Source: Leptospiraceae bacterium (GTDB lineage: Bacteria > Spirochaetota > Leptospiria > Leptospirales > Leptospiraceae). From it: 64,000 bases of DNA. Location: positions 744,001 through 808,000 of the forward strand of contig JACKPA010000001.1 of assembly GCA_024233865.1 (NCBI GenBank), read 5' to 3'. The notes beneath the pieces are model-generated. The model was not told the origin of the DNA. It saw nothing but the letters and a program-made list of their open reading frames with translations, and ran no database searches. Position numbers and translations under genes: made by a program. Positions 17,295-26,250 of the stretch are shown here, one piece after another; the stretch's first letter is position 1, and each line of letters starts with the position of its first letter.

Positions 17295-20030
17295 CTACGC
17301 ACCTCTTTCTTGCAGTAGTCCGTCTAATTTTTGAAGTGGCTCATAGTAAGACTCTTGCTTTAGAGCTTTGTTCAAATAAAAACGAGAGTTTCCATACTCT
17401 CCAATCATTCTATAGCTATCCGCAAGGTTTATCAAATTCACCATGCGGTAGGGTTGAACTTTAAAAACTTTTTCTCCTGATTCAATTGCCTTTTGGAAAT
17501 CTTTTAGGTGTTTTGCACATACGGAAAGGTAAAACCAGAAGTTTGTGGCATCCGGTTTTAGTTTTAAATAAGCTTCAATCCAAATAATCGCCTCTTCATA
17601 ATTCTTTTCTCCAAAGAAAAATTGTGCAAGAAGTTGGATTGCTTCATGAAAATCCGATTCAAGAGATACTGCTTCTTTTAGTTGACCGACTCCTTCATCA
17701 AAATTTCCGAGTTCAATGTTATGTCTACCGGATTCATACAGCAAAATGGCTTTTTCTCTTGAGGTAGTGGTTTTTTCTGAAGTGATCTTTTCTTTAAATC
17801 CGATTCGCATAATAGACAAATCATCCGTAACAACTCCTTTGCTATGGACAATCTCAACAATTTTATCAATTTCACCTTTGGACTCTTCGACAATTCTTAA
17901 AAACAGGGTTTCGTCTTCATTGATAACACGTATTGATTTTTCCGGTTCCAGATTAATATCATCTCTGCCGTCACTCCCAACAAACAATACATCTCCTGGG
18001 TGTAGCTTAAACTCTTTCACCTGAAATTCAAACTCCGAAGGTGATCCTAACTTTCGAACCAAAATTCCATCTTCTATAAAGCTTGCAGAACCATCACGAT
18101 AAAGAACCGTCCATGGATGCTCTGCATTAAAGTAAAGCATATTTCCGGTATCAGGGTGAATAAGTCCTACCACTGCTGATGCCATCATCAATCCGTCAAA
18201 CGTATAAAAAATATTGTTTAGTTCATGAAACGTTTGAATAAGCCATTCTTTGGGAGAAACGTCTAACACTTTGTCATGGCTGGCAGAACGAGAAAGGATA
18301 TTATTCATGGCTGTCCCTAAAACAATGGCACCACCAGCTCCTTGCATGGATTTTCCCATCGCATCTCCATTCATGAAAAATACGTGCCTCGAACTATAAG
18401 AACGAAACCTAAGATTCCCGGTAATACATATATCACCTCCGACTTCCGAAGCCATATCCCTAAAAGAGAATTTCTTTTTTTGCTCGATATAGATTGTGGT
18501 TGATACATCGGTTGATTTGTTCCAATTTGTGATCAAAGGTTTTTGAATAAGCGAGGTAAGGAAATAATCTCCATCCTGCTGGACTTTAAGCTGGTGGATT
18601 TCCTCCATCTTTTGGCGAATTTCTTTGGTTCGCTCTTTTACTTTTTGTTCCAAGTTTTCTGCATAATCCATGAGTTTGTTTTTTGAGTCTCTAATATTTT
18701 TAACCATACCGTTAAACGATTCGGAAAGATAACCGATTTCATCTTGGACCATTACCGGAATTTCTATGGACAAGTTTCCATTATTGACTTCCGTAACACC
18801 TCCTAACAAAGCATTTAAGGGTCGAATCAAACTAACGGAAAAGAAAAGAGGAAACAACACAATAATCAAAATAACCGTTACTATGGTATAATAAATGATA
18901 AAGCTTGCTGATTCATTCATAAATTCTCGGTAATTGTAATATGAATAACCGGCTTCCAATATAAGCTGATTTTCTTTATCTACTACACGATAGCCATAAT
19001 AGAGTTCTGTGGTTTTTGGAGTCATGGTTTTATTATAACGCTTTTTGTTTCGCTCTTCTCTTAGAAAACTCCCCTTCAATTCCAGTAGGTTTAAGTTTAC
19101 ATTTTTGCCTTGAAACAAAACGTTTGGCTGTTCTTCCTCGTTGCCCATTATAGGGAATGATACAAGATAAGCCAAATTAGGGACGTTTTGATAGTCTTTG
19201 GAATTCAGTAGCGATGCAGTTTGCATAGAATGAATGCGATCAAAGTTCTTATTATTTAGGTAGTTGATCATAGAAGAAAGCCCTTGGATAATCAAAAGAA
19301 AGGTGACAACCGAAATCCCAACTATCTTTGTCATAAAGGTAGTTTTCTCAACGGCATTGTTGATAAAAACAATCACAATGGCGAAGCCTCCTAAGAGAAG
19401 GAAAGTAACGTAAAGCTGGTGAAATAAAGCCGGTGTAATTGTTTCTCGTTTCATTAACATATTCCCAATAGAAGGTCCTAAAGTTAATAACAATATAGCA
19501 AAGATGGATTGTAGTAAGGTGTTTCTCTCCCGTCCTTTTAAGAAGCGAGCTTTTCGAATCATTACAATAACAAACCAAAAGACATAAAAAAGTATTAACA
19601 AAGCCGTAAACTTTCCTAATTCCAAATAATCAAAAATTTCTCCAATAAAGATAAACTCAGATTTTGAGTGAAGCGCCTGCCAATAGAATTGAATGATGGC
19701 AAGAATATTTATGGTTGATAGTATTATAACCATAATTCGAGATTCTTTTGGATGAAAGTTACCGAGAAAGTGATAGGCAAATCGAATTTTATTGATAAAC
19801 AAAGGGAAAATCGCAAAAATCGTAATGAACCGATGATAGCCACCCAAAGGGGAAGGGAATATGGCAGACCAGAAAAAACCAAAACTCAATAAAAAAACAC
19901 CAAACATAAAATATCCAAGATACTTTGTGGATAAGGACTTGTTTTTTATGGTAAGCAGAAAAAGAACAACCAGAAGGTGAAATGTGCAACATATAAAAGT
20001 AGCAACAGCCCAAGCATTAAAGTAAATCAT
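17295..20030 (-). CDS. 7TM-HAMP-PP2C (SpoIIE)-TPR signalling phosphatase
   Basis: This 911-residue membrane protein has about seven transmembrane helices in residues 1-230 and another near 235, then an extracytoplasmic stretch and a further helix near 385. A HAMP domain (RPLNALLGGVTEV...DEIGYLSESFNGM) and coiled coil follow. The SpoIIE/PP2C phosphatase domain has metal-ligand motifs SEVGGDICITG, NGDAMGKSMQGAGG, VGSDGRDD and DDLSIMRIG. TPR repeats fill the last 150 residues. Such proteins dephosphorylate anti-sigma-factor antagonists or similar partners in response to an external signal. The signal is unknown. The downstream cyclodeaminase-family gene is six bases upstream in transcription order, so they may be co-transcribed. 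Confidence 0.88.
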   Translation of the reverse strand: MIYFNAWAVATFICCTFHLLVVLFLLTIKNKSLSTKYLGYFMFGVFLLSFGFFWSAIFPSPLGGYHRFITIFAIFPLFINKIRFAYHFLGNFHPKESRIMVIILSTINILAIIQFYWQALHSKSEFIFIGEIFDYLELGKFTALLILFYVFWFVIVMIRKARFLKGRERNTLLQSIFAILLLTLGPSIGNMLMKRETITPALFHQLYVTFLLLGGFAIVIVFINNAVEKTTFMTKIVGISVVTFLLIIQGLSSMINYLNNKNFDRIHSMQTASLLNSKDYQNVPNLAYLVSFPIMGNEEEQPNVLFQGKNVNLNLLELKGSFLREERNKKRYNKTMTPKTTELYYGYRVVDKENQLILEAGYSYYNYREFMNESASFIIYYTIVTVILIIVLFPLFFSVSLIRPLNALLGGVTEVNNGNLSIEIPVMVQDEIGYLSESFNGMVKNIRDSKNKLMDYAENLEQKVKERTKEIRQKMEEIHQLKVQQDGDYFLTSLIQKPLITNWNKSTDVSTTIYIEQKKKFSFRDMASEVGGDICITGNLRFRSYSSRHVFFMNGDAMGKSMQGAGGAIVLGTAMNNILSRSASHDKVLDVSPKEWLIQTFHELNNIFYTFDGLMMASAVVGLIHPDTGNMLYFNAEHPWTVLYRDGSASFIEDGILVRKLGSPSEFEFQVKEFKLHPGDVLFVGSDGRDDINLEPEKSIRVINEDETLFLRIVEESKGEIDKIVEIVHSKGVVTDDLSIMRIGFKEKITSEKTTTSREKAILLYESGRHNIELGNFDEGVGQLKEAVSLESDFHEAIQLLAQFFFGEKNYEEAIIWIEAYLKLKPDATNFWFYLSVCAKHLKDFQKAIESGEKVFKVQPYRMVNLINLADSYRMIGEYGNSRFYLNKALKQESYYEPLQKLDGLLQERGA

Positions 20031-20036
20031 AAGTTA

Positions 20037-20996
20037 TTAACTCCTTAAATCAATGGAAAGCCCAATTTTTTTTTCTTGTGCGAGCGTATAGATTAAGTTT
20101 GCAACAAACACGTCTTGAATTGCAAGTCCCGTTGAATCAAAGATCGTTATCTCGTTTCCCTTTCTGCCCGCTTTTTTTCCACTAACAATTTCCCCCAGAT
20201 TGGCATAAATTGACTCCTTTTTCAGAATACCTTTTGCCAAAGGAACGTTAATTTCTCCCGAATGGCTAGCTTGTGAAAAATCATCGATCACTACTTTAGA
20301 AGTAGCTAAAAGTTCGGAATCAAGCTCTTGTTTTCCAGGAGCATCTGCTCCCATTGCATTGATATGACTACCGCTTTTACACCATTCTTTTTGAATCACC
20401 GGCTGGTGAGAAGGAGTGGATGTGCATACTATATCACAACTAGCAGCCTTTTCTGTGGAAACAACCGTTCCACCAAACTCTCTTACAAGTTGCTCACAAG
20501 CATTGGGATTTTTATCAGCCATATAAAGAGGTAGACTATTCCCAAAAAGCACTTGGTGGGAAATTATAAACATTCTCGCTTGAACACCACACCCCACTAA
20601 ACCAAGAGATTGGGGAGAATGAGGAGCTAAATATTTGGAAGCAACCGCAGCAGCAGCTCCCGTTCGGAGTGCGGTGAGATATGTTGCATCCATAATAGCT
20701 AAGGTTTTGGCAGTTGCCGGATCACTTAAAATGTATACTCCCATAACGGACGGGATATTATGTTTTTTGGGATTATCCGGATGCGAATTTACCCATTTTA
20801 TCCCGGAAATCTGTTTTGCATAAGAAGGCATTGCTCGAAAATCTCCGTTATAATCCGGTAAAGACAAATATACCTTTGCTGGCATTTGATAATCGCCGTT
20901 TCCATAGGTTAAAAATGCCTCTTCCACAACGGGTATAACTCTATCCATTGTTACCAAAGATTGTATTTGTGATTGTGTTAAAATGATTGTTTGCAT
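20037..20996 (-). CDS. Ornithine cyclodeaminase / mu-crystallin family protein
   Basis: This is a 319-residue cytoplasmic NAD(P)-dependent enzyme. It has the family substrate-site residues Lys41, Lys68 (GIKWVNSHP) and Arg111 (ALRTGA), the Rossmann glycine motif LVGCGVQA (133-140) and VIDDF for the catalytic Asp region. The family includes ornithine cyclodeaminase, alanine dehydrogenase and ketimine reductases, and sequence reading cannot separate them. It lies two bases from RNase R upstream and six bases from the phosphatase downstream on the same strand, suggesting one operon without an obvious shared pathway. Confidence 0.85.
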   Translation of the reverse strand: MQTIILTQSQIQSLVTMDRVIPVVEEAFLTYGNGDYQMPAKVYLSLPDYNGDFRAMPSYAKQISGIKWVNSHPDNPKKHNIPSVMGVYILSDPATAKTLAIMDATYLTALRTGAAAAVASKYLAPHSPQSLGLVGCGVQARMFIISHQVLFGNSLPLYMADKNPNACEQLVREFGGTVVSTEKAASCDIVCTSTPSHQPVIQKEWCKSGSHINAMGADAPGKQELDSELLATSKVVIDDFSQASHSGEINVPLAKGILKKESIYANLGEIVSGKKAGRKGNEITIFDSTGLAIQDVFVANLIYTLAQEKKIGLSIDLRS

Positions 20997-20998
20997 GA

Positions 20999-23143
20999 TC
21001 AGAGAACAGACCCTTTTGGTTTCAAAAATATTCTAATTTCTTCCAGATCGATTTCTTCAATTTCAAGTTCTAACTTTTGTCCCAGATAAAAAGCTCTGGA
21101 ATACTTTTTGGAAACAAAAGAAAACTCGTTAGGAATTATCAAGGCATCTTCATCAGTAAAATGATAAAATCGGACTACACCTTCTACGTTTAACTCATCT
21201 AATTCTACAAATACGAAATGGGACTTCACTCCAATTATGTTTCCGTTAAACTTTCTTATACCCGTTGACTCCACATACCGACAAGCCTTTAGTTTCATCA
21301 TGTCTCTTTCTGCGTCTACGGCAGCCCTTTCTCTATCGGAACAATAGAGCCCCATTGTTTCAATCTCTTCAATTGAATAGGGCAAAGGGTCTGATTTCAA
21401 AAGTGAATCCAACACTCTATGACAAACCAAATCCGGATACCTTCGAATAGGAGACGTAAAATGACAATAGTCTTGAAAGCCCAACCCCCAGTGCCCTTCT
21501 GCTTTTCCTGTATAATAGGCTTGTTTGAAACTGCGGAGTAAAAAGTAGTTAAAAACTTTCTCGGAAGGGTGACCTTCCATCAACTCTAATACTTCTCTAA
21601 TTCTTTGATAGTCTATATCCTTGATCCAATGGTTCAAACCATAAAGAGCCAAAAAGGAATTTAGAGCTTTTAGTTTGTCTTTTTCCATAGGCTCGTGGAC
21701 GCGGTATAAGGCAGGGGCGTTTCTCTTCCGAAGAAATTCGGCAACTTTAATATTGGCAGAGAGCATAAATTCTTCAATAAGAATATGACTGTTTAATCGT
21801 TCTCTATCAATGATTTGAATTACACTAAAGTTATTGTCCATGATAATGTGACTTTCTTTTAGGTTCAAGTCCACTCGACCGCTTTCCACTCTACGCTTTC
21901 TCATTTCGTTTGCCAAACGCATTAGCTTGGAAAACCAGTTGTCTGGATCATTTATGTTTAGCTCTTTTTCTACGGACTCGTAGGTACACCGCTTGTCTAC
22001 TTTGATAATACTTTTGTAAAATTTTGCATAATAAATTTGTCCCGACCAATCGCCCTCCATTTCTACGGTAAAAGCCAGTCTTGGTTTTCCTTCCACCAAA
22101 CTGCACAAATTTTCCGAAAGCAAAGGCGGAAGCATTGGAACAACGCCATTTGACAAATATACAGATGTGGAACGTCTGTAAGCCTCCTCATCCAAAGCAG
22201 AAGCTTGCTTAACATAATAAGAGACATCTGCGATATGTACATAAAAACGAACTCGGTTTTCCTCTTCTACCAAGCTTATGGCATCATCAAAGTCTTTGGA
22301 GGTTTCTCCGTCTATAGTGACGGTGTATAATTCCTGGAGGTCAGCTCTTCGCTCCCAATCTACTACGGTTGCTGGAGCAACTTCTTCCGAAATTGTATGA
22401 GGTAGTAAATCCGGATAATAAAGTTCATAGTTGTATTTCATCAAGATTCGATTGAAATCAGGATCAATTTCGGAATCAGATTCAAATCGAATAAAGGAAA
22501 CTTCGTACAAATTGCTATCATGGAAAGCATTTTCTTTTAGCTTAACAACCAAAATGTCATCGACTTTGATAGACTTTAAAATATCCCCTAAAATTGTCCT
22601 TTTGGGAATAATCCCTTCTTTTAAACCTCCGGACATATCAAGCAATTTACCGGCAATAAAGTTTCCTTCCGTATCAAGGACTTTGAAGCGGTATAGTATT
22701 CGCTTGCGGCGAGCAATATTCATAACTTCGCCTTCGAGCTTTCCTTTTCGCCCGATTCCCATAGGAATAACGTCTACATAATCTCCATCTATACTACTTT
22801 CTGTGGCACTAGCCGGAACAAATATCTCCGTTCCAGAGTTTAATTTAACAAAACCGTCTCCTCTTTTGCTAAGGGATATCTGCCCATGTAACAGAAATGG
22901 TTTTTCAACAAATAGTAATTTTTTTCCTAAGCTCCGAATGAGCTTTTCTCCTTCCAGGAGATTCAAAAGGAGGTCAAGCAGATAACCGTTTTCTTCCGAT
23001 TTGTGTTTTTTGTGGTGTTTATGGCTGTTTTTTTTGTCACTATGCTCAATAAAATTTTTCACCAATTCATGTCTGGAAACTTCTTTTCCTGCCCGAATGG
23101 CAAGGAATTTAATTATTTTTGATGTAATTTTAAATTCATTCAT
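20999..23143 (-). CDS. rnr: Ribonuclease R
   Basis: This is a 714-residue RNB-family exoribonuclease that degrades structured RNA 3' to 5' in the cytoplasm. A winged-helix-like start and a Lys/His-rich stretch (residues 35-52) precede the cold-shock domains (GQISLSKRGDGFV near 87). The RNB catalytic centre is DFDDAISL with Asp284, Asp286 and Asp287, followed by YVHIADVSYYV, HFTSPIRRYPDL and a C-terminal S1 domain (GVKSHFVFVELDELNVEG). The length is usual for RNase R. It is the first gene of a likely three-gene minus-strand operon. Confidence 0.93.
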   Translation of the reverse strand: MNEFKITSKIIKFLAIRAGKEVSRHELVKNFIEHSDKKNSHKHHKKHKSEENGYLLDLLLNLLEGEKLIRSLGKKLLFVEKPFLLHGQISLSKRGDGFVKLNSGTEIFVPASATESSIDGDYVDVIPMGIGRKGKLEGEVMNIARRKRILYRFKVLDTEGNFIAGKLLDMSGGLKEGIIPKRTILGDILKSIKVDDILVVKLKENAFHDSNLYEVSFIRFESDSEIDPDFNRILMKYNYELYYPDLLPHTISEEVAPATVVDWERRADLQELYTVTIDGETSKDFDDAISLVEEENRVRFYVHIADVSYYVKQASALDEEAYRRSTSVYLSNGVVPMLPPLLSENLCSLVEGKPRLAFTVEMEGDWSGQIYYAKFYKSIIKVDKRCTYESVEKELNINDPDNWFSKLMRLANEMRKRRVESGRVDLNLKESHIIMDNNFSVIQIIDRERLNSHILIEEFMLSANIKVAEFLRKRNAPALYRVHEPMEKDKLKALNSFLALYGLNHWIKDIDYQRIREVLELMEGHPSEKVFNYFLLRSFKQAYYTGKAEGHWGLGFQDYCHFTSPIRRYPDLVCHRVLDSLLKSDPLPYSIEEIETMGLYCSDRERAAVDAERDMMKLKACRYVESTGIRKFNGNIIGVKSHFVFVELDELNVEGVVRFYHFTDEDALIIPNEFSFVSKKYSRAFYLGQKLELEIEEIDLEEIRIFLKPKGSVL

Positions 23144-23402
23144 AAATTATTTTACTAATCAAGATAAAAACCCTGGTTAAAATAAACAAATCCTTTTATT
23201 TTTTCTACAATTAATTTTTTATTTTTCAATCCTAGGTTAGTTTTAAGTGATTCCTTTGGGAAATAACCTCCAATGAGCCTAAATTTGGGTCTTATTTTTT
23301 TCTCCGGTTGGGGCGGAAAGAGAATTCCATACATAGATTTATCGGTTATGTGGTTGAACTTGAAGTAGGGACAGGTCTCAGACCTGTCCCTACAAGGCGA
23401 CT
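23144..23402. other. Intergenic stretch with perfect 29-base palindrome
   Basis: It holds the perfect inverted repeat 23365-23393 (14-base arms, GTAGGGACAGGTCT and its complement, around one C). It lies just past the stop of the flavoprotein gene, so it would form a strong hairpin at the end of that transcript. No T-run follows it. A related half (CACCTGTCC) occurs near 35713. Confidence 0.65.
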
Positions 23403-25406
23403 TTATAACCCTATTTCTCTGGCTACCGTTCCACCTTCATAAATAGCTCGTTTGGCATCCAAGCGAGATGGGTCTTTTGCTCCACCAATGATAAAAACCT
23501 GTTTGTTTGGATATTTACTTTGGTATTCCATTGCAAGGCTATCTTCTTTTTCCTGTCCGGCACAAACAAGAACCGAATCACAAGGAATCGTTTTTTGTCC
23601 TTCGGAATTGGACTCAATCACCAGTCCTTCATCCGTTACTTCTTTGTATTGAAGTCCCGTATAAAATTCAACTCCTCTGGATTGCAACTCTTGCAATAAA
23701 GCCCAACCGGTTGTCGCTCCCAGCCCGGCACCAACCTTTCCTGCTCTTCGTAGTATGCTCACCTTTCTATCCGATTTTTCGGGAACTATTTTCACTTCCG
23801 TAAAAGAACCAACGTTGTATTTGTTGAAGTAGTCTTGGATACTTGGATCATGTTCCTCTACTAATTTATGAGCCGAGTCACAGGCAATTCCTCCACCACC
23901 TATGATGGCAACATTTTTCCCTGGAGTATATTTCCCCGTAAGATATTCCACATAGTTTCCATGTGATTTCTTTTCTAGACCAGGCAGTTTCACTTCTCTT
24001 GGTACCACTCCCGTACAAAACACAACGGCATCCGGAGAGATAGAATCTAACATTTCCATATCGCACTTTGTATTCAAACGAATGTCTACATTCAAGGCTT
24101 TTAACTCGTTTGTGAAATAACGAATGGTTTCCTTGAATTCAAATTTTCCTGGAATAGACGAAGCATAATGCAACTGACCACCTATAGCACCGCTTTGCTC
24201 TATAAGTATTGTTTCGTGTCCAAGAGTAGCACAAACTCTGGCTGTTTCCATTCCGGCAGGTCCGGCACCTACTATAACAACTTTTGACTTTTTCCCTTTT
24301 GGCTTTTGAGCGTATTCCAGCTCTCGGTTTGCTTCCGGATTCACAAGACAAGATACCATATTGTCGTTAAAGGCATGATCCAAACAAGCTTGGTTGCAGG
24401 CTATACAAGTATTGATCCTTGCTTCTTGTCCTGTTTTGATTTTTTGAACGATAAAAGGGTCTGCTAGCAATGGTCTTGCCATACTCACAATATCAGCTTC
24501 TCCGCTTTTAATAACAGCACTGGCAACTTCCGCCTTGTTGATCCTATTGGATGCAATAATAGGAATCTCGGTTATGATTTCTTTAAACTTTTTGGAAATT
24601 TTCCCCCAAGAGCCTCTTGGCACAAGCATACTGATGGTCGGAATTCTCGATTCGTGCCAACCAATCCCAATATTCAGAGCATCAGCTCCAGCGTCTCGTA
24701 TTTTTCTGGCAAATTCTTGCACTTCTTCCAAAGGTGGATTTCCAGGAATAAGGTCAATTCCTGACATACGATAAATGACTGGAAACGTTTTGTCTTTTTC
24801 ACGAATTTTTTTCATAACTTCTATACCAAAGTTCATTCGCTTTTCCGGTGTTCCGCCAAAATAGTCGGTTCTTTGATTTGTGACCGGTGACAAAAATTGA
24901 TTGATCAAATACCCTTCGCTTCCCATAACCTCTACAGCACCAAAACCCACTTCTCTTGCTCGAACTGCTGCTGCAGCAAAGTCTTCTATGGTCTGCCAAG
25001 CTTCTTCTTCTGTTAAGGCTTTTGGTTTGAAACGATTGATAGGAGCACGAATTGCAGAAGGAGCAACCAAATTTCTATTATAAGCATAACGTCCGGCATG
25101 GAACAATTGGGCACAAAAGATTCCTTTTGGTTTTAAAGCGGTGGCTACTTTTTCCAATTCTTTGCAATCTTCTTCTTTTTGAAAATTGAAAAAAATATCG
25201 CTTCCTTTGGATGGTTCGTTGATTCCGATTCCGCCAGTTGTGATGAGCCCTATACCTCCGTCAAACCGCTTACCGTAAAAAGCGATCATTCTGTCTGCTG
25301 TTTGGGACATTCCTTCTAAGCCAAGGTGCATAGAACCCATAATCATTCGATTGGGTAGGGTGATACTACCGATCTTGATTGGTTGAAATAATTCATCGTA
25401 AGCCAT
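23403..25406 (-). CDS. NADH:flavin oxidoreductase, 2,4-dienoyl-CoA reductase type
   Basis: I chose the ATG at 25406 (667 residues) because AGAGGAG sits six bases upstream. An upstream in-frame start adds 17 residues with no such site and would run into the operators. The N-terminal half is an old-yellow-enzyme FMN barrel (FQPIKIGSITLPNRM, SEGYLINQFLSP). An iron-sulphur Cys cluster CIACNQAC...SC follows, then FAD (VVIVGAGPAGMETA) and NAD(P) (VAIIGGGGIACDSA) domains, as in FadH and trimethylamine dehydrogenase. It probably reduces enoyl or enone substrates; the exact one is unknown. It diverges from a TetR gene. Confidence 0.88.
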   Translation of the reverse strand: MAYDELFQPIKIGSITLPNRMIMGSMHLGLEGMSQTADRMIAFYGKRFDGGIGLITTGGIGINEPSKGSDIFFNFQKEEDCKELEKVATALKPKGIFCAQLFHAGRYAYNRNLVAPSAIRAPINRFKPKALTEEEAWQTIEDFAAAAVRAREVGFGAVEVMGSEGYLINQFLSPVTNQRTDYFGGTPEKRMNFGIEVMKKIREKDKTFPVIYRMSGIDLIPGNPPLEEVQEFARKIRDAGADALNIGIGWHESRIPTISMLVPRGSWGKISKKFKEIITEIPIIASNRINKAEVASAVIKSGEADIVSMARPLLADPFIVQKIKTGQEARINTCIACNQACLDHAFNDNMVSCLVNPEANRELEYAQKPKGKKSKVVIVGAGPAGMETARVCATLGHETILIEQSGAIGGQLHYASSIPGKFEFKETIRYFTNELKALNVDIRLNTKCDMEMLDSISPDAVVFCTGVVPREVKLPGLEKKSHGNYVEYLTGKYTPGKNVAIIGGGGIACDSAHKLVEEHDPSIQDYFNKYNVGSFTEVKIVPEKSDRKVSILRRAGKVGAGLGATTGWALLQELQSRGVEFYTGLQYKEVTDEGLVIESNSEGQKTIPCDSVLVCAGQEKEDSLAMEYQSKYPNKQVFIIGGAKDPSRLDAKRAIYEGGTVAREIGL

Positions 25407-25466
25407 AAATACTCCTCTGGGTGTTTTATAATTGTATATTTTGCGTTTAAATACCATTAAAAAATA

Positions 25467-25517
25467 ACAGACAGTTCTGTCTATTTTTTAAATTGAAAAC
25501 ATACAGACCATTCTGTT
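25467..25517. promoter_or_regulatory. Two probable TetR operators in divergent promoter
   Basis: Two related near-palindromes lie between the divergent flavoprotein and TetR genes. One is ACAGACAGTTCTGTCT at 25467-25482 (arms AGACAG/CTGTCT) and the other ACAGACCATTCTGT at 25504-25517. Their starts are 37 bases apart. Shared form ACAGACNNTTCTGT and position make them likely binding sites for the adjacent TetR protein, controlling both genes. This is inferred from sequence only. Confidence 0.7.
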
Positions 25518-25558
25518 TTTTTGTTGTAAAACTATATTTCTTAAATACTTTGGCTTGA

Positions 25559-26155
25559 ATGAAACTCTCACCGAAAAAAAGAATCATGGAAGCGGCTACC
25601 AGGCTTTTTTATGAGCAGGGCTTTAACGCCACCGGAATCAACCAAATTATAAAAGAATCTGGAGCTGCAAAAGCAAGTTTTTATGAATACTTTTCATCCA
25701 AAGAAGAATTGGGAAAAAAAGTTTTACGAAGCTACCAGGCTGGAACTTTACGCTGGCTACGAAGTATCGTTCACGCCAGTCATTCGATGGAAGAATTTGT
25801 AGGAAATATGTCTTTGTCAGTAGAAAGCCAGATTCATAATGGAAAGGGTTTTTACCAGGGATGTCCGGTTGCCATGTATTCTGCTCAGTTTCCAACCAAA
25901 ACGGGATTGTATCGAGATGATTTTTCTGGTGCAGTAAAACAATGGGAAAAAGTTTTGATAGGCTATCTGGAAAAGCAGAAATCATTGGGAAAATTTCAGC
26001 CTGCCTTTGATCCTCTATCTTTTACTCGTAGGGTTTTAAACCTTTACGAAGGCTCTCTTTTGATGTGGCAATTATCCGGAGAGATTTCTTACATCAAAGA
26101 ATTTAAAAATCAACTCTATGAAATTTATTCTTTGGAGTGTGTTCATAGAAATTGA
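25559..26155 (+). CDS. TetR/AcrR family transcriptional regulator
   Basis: This is a 198-residue DNA-binding protein. The N-terminal helix-turn-helix is typical: RIMEAATRLFYEQGFNATGIN, then IIKESGAAKASFYEYFSSKEELGKKVL (about residues 8-53). The C-terminal ligand domain, with GFYQGCPVAMYSAQ, resembles the group that controls flavin reductases and responds to electrophiles, although the sensor cysteine is not proven. It is divergent from the flavoprotein gene, with the paired palindromes between, so it probably represses that gene and itself. Confidence 0.88.
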   Translation: MKLSPKKRIMEAATRLFYEQGFNATGINQIIKESGAAKASFYEYFSSKEELGKKVLRSYQAGTLRWLRSIVHASHSMEEFVGNMSLSVESQIHNGKGFYQGCPVAMYSAQFPTKTGLYRDDFSGAVKQWEKVLIGYLEKQKSLGKFQPAFDPLSFTRRVLNLYEGSLLMWQLSGEISYIKEFKNQLYEIYSLECVHRN

Positions 26156-26159
26156 CAAA

Positions 26160-26250
26160 AAGCTTGGTTCGACTTCGCTCAGCAAACGCACTCGCCAAGA
26201 AGGATCGTTCCCATAGCGTCTCGTTCCCTTAAGCGTAGTCGAAGGGAACT
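26160..26250. repeat. TTCGAC/GCTCAG-type short repeats with hairpin
   Basis: GGTTCGACTTCGCTCAGC (26166-26183) belongs to a dispersed repeat type also seen at 12196 and 61287. It is followed by GTTCCCTT (26223-26230) pairing with AAGGGAAC (26242-26249). The patch lies between convergent tetR-type and carB genes, where it may also end transcription, although it has no T-run. Confidence 0.55.
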
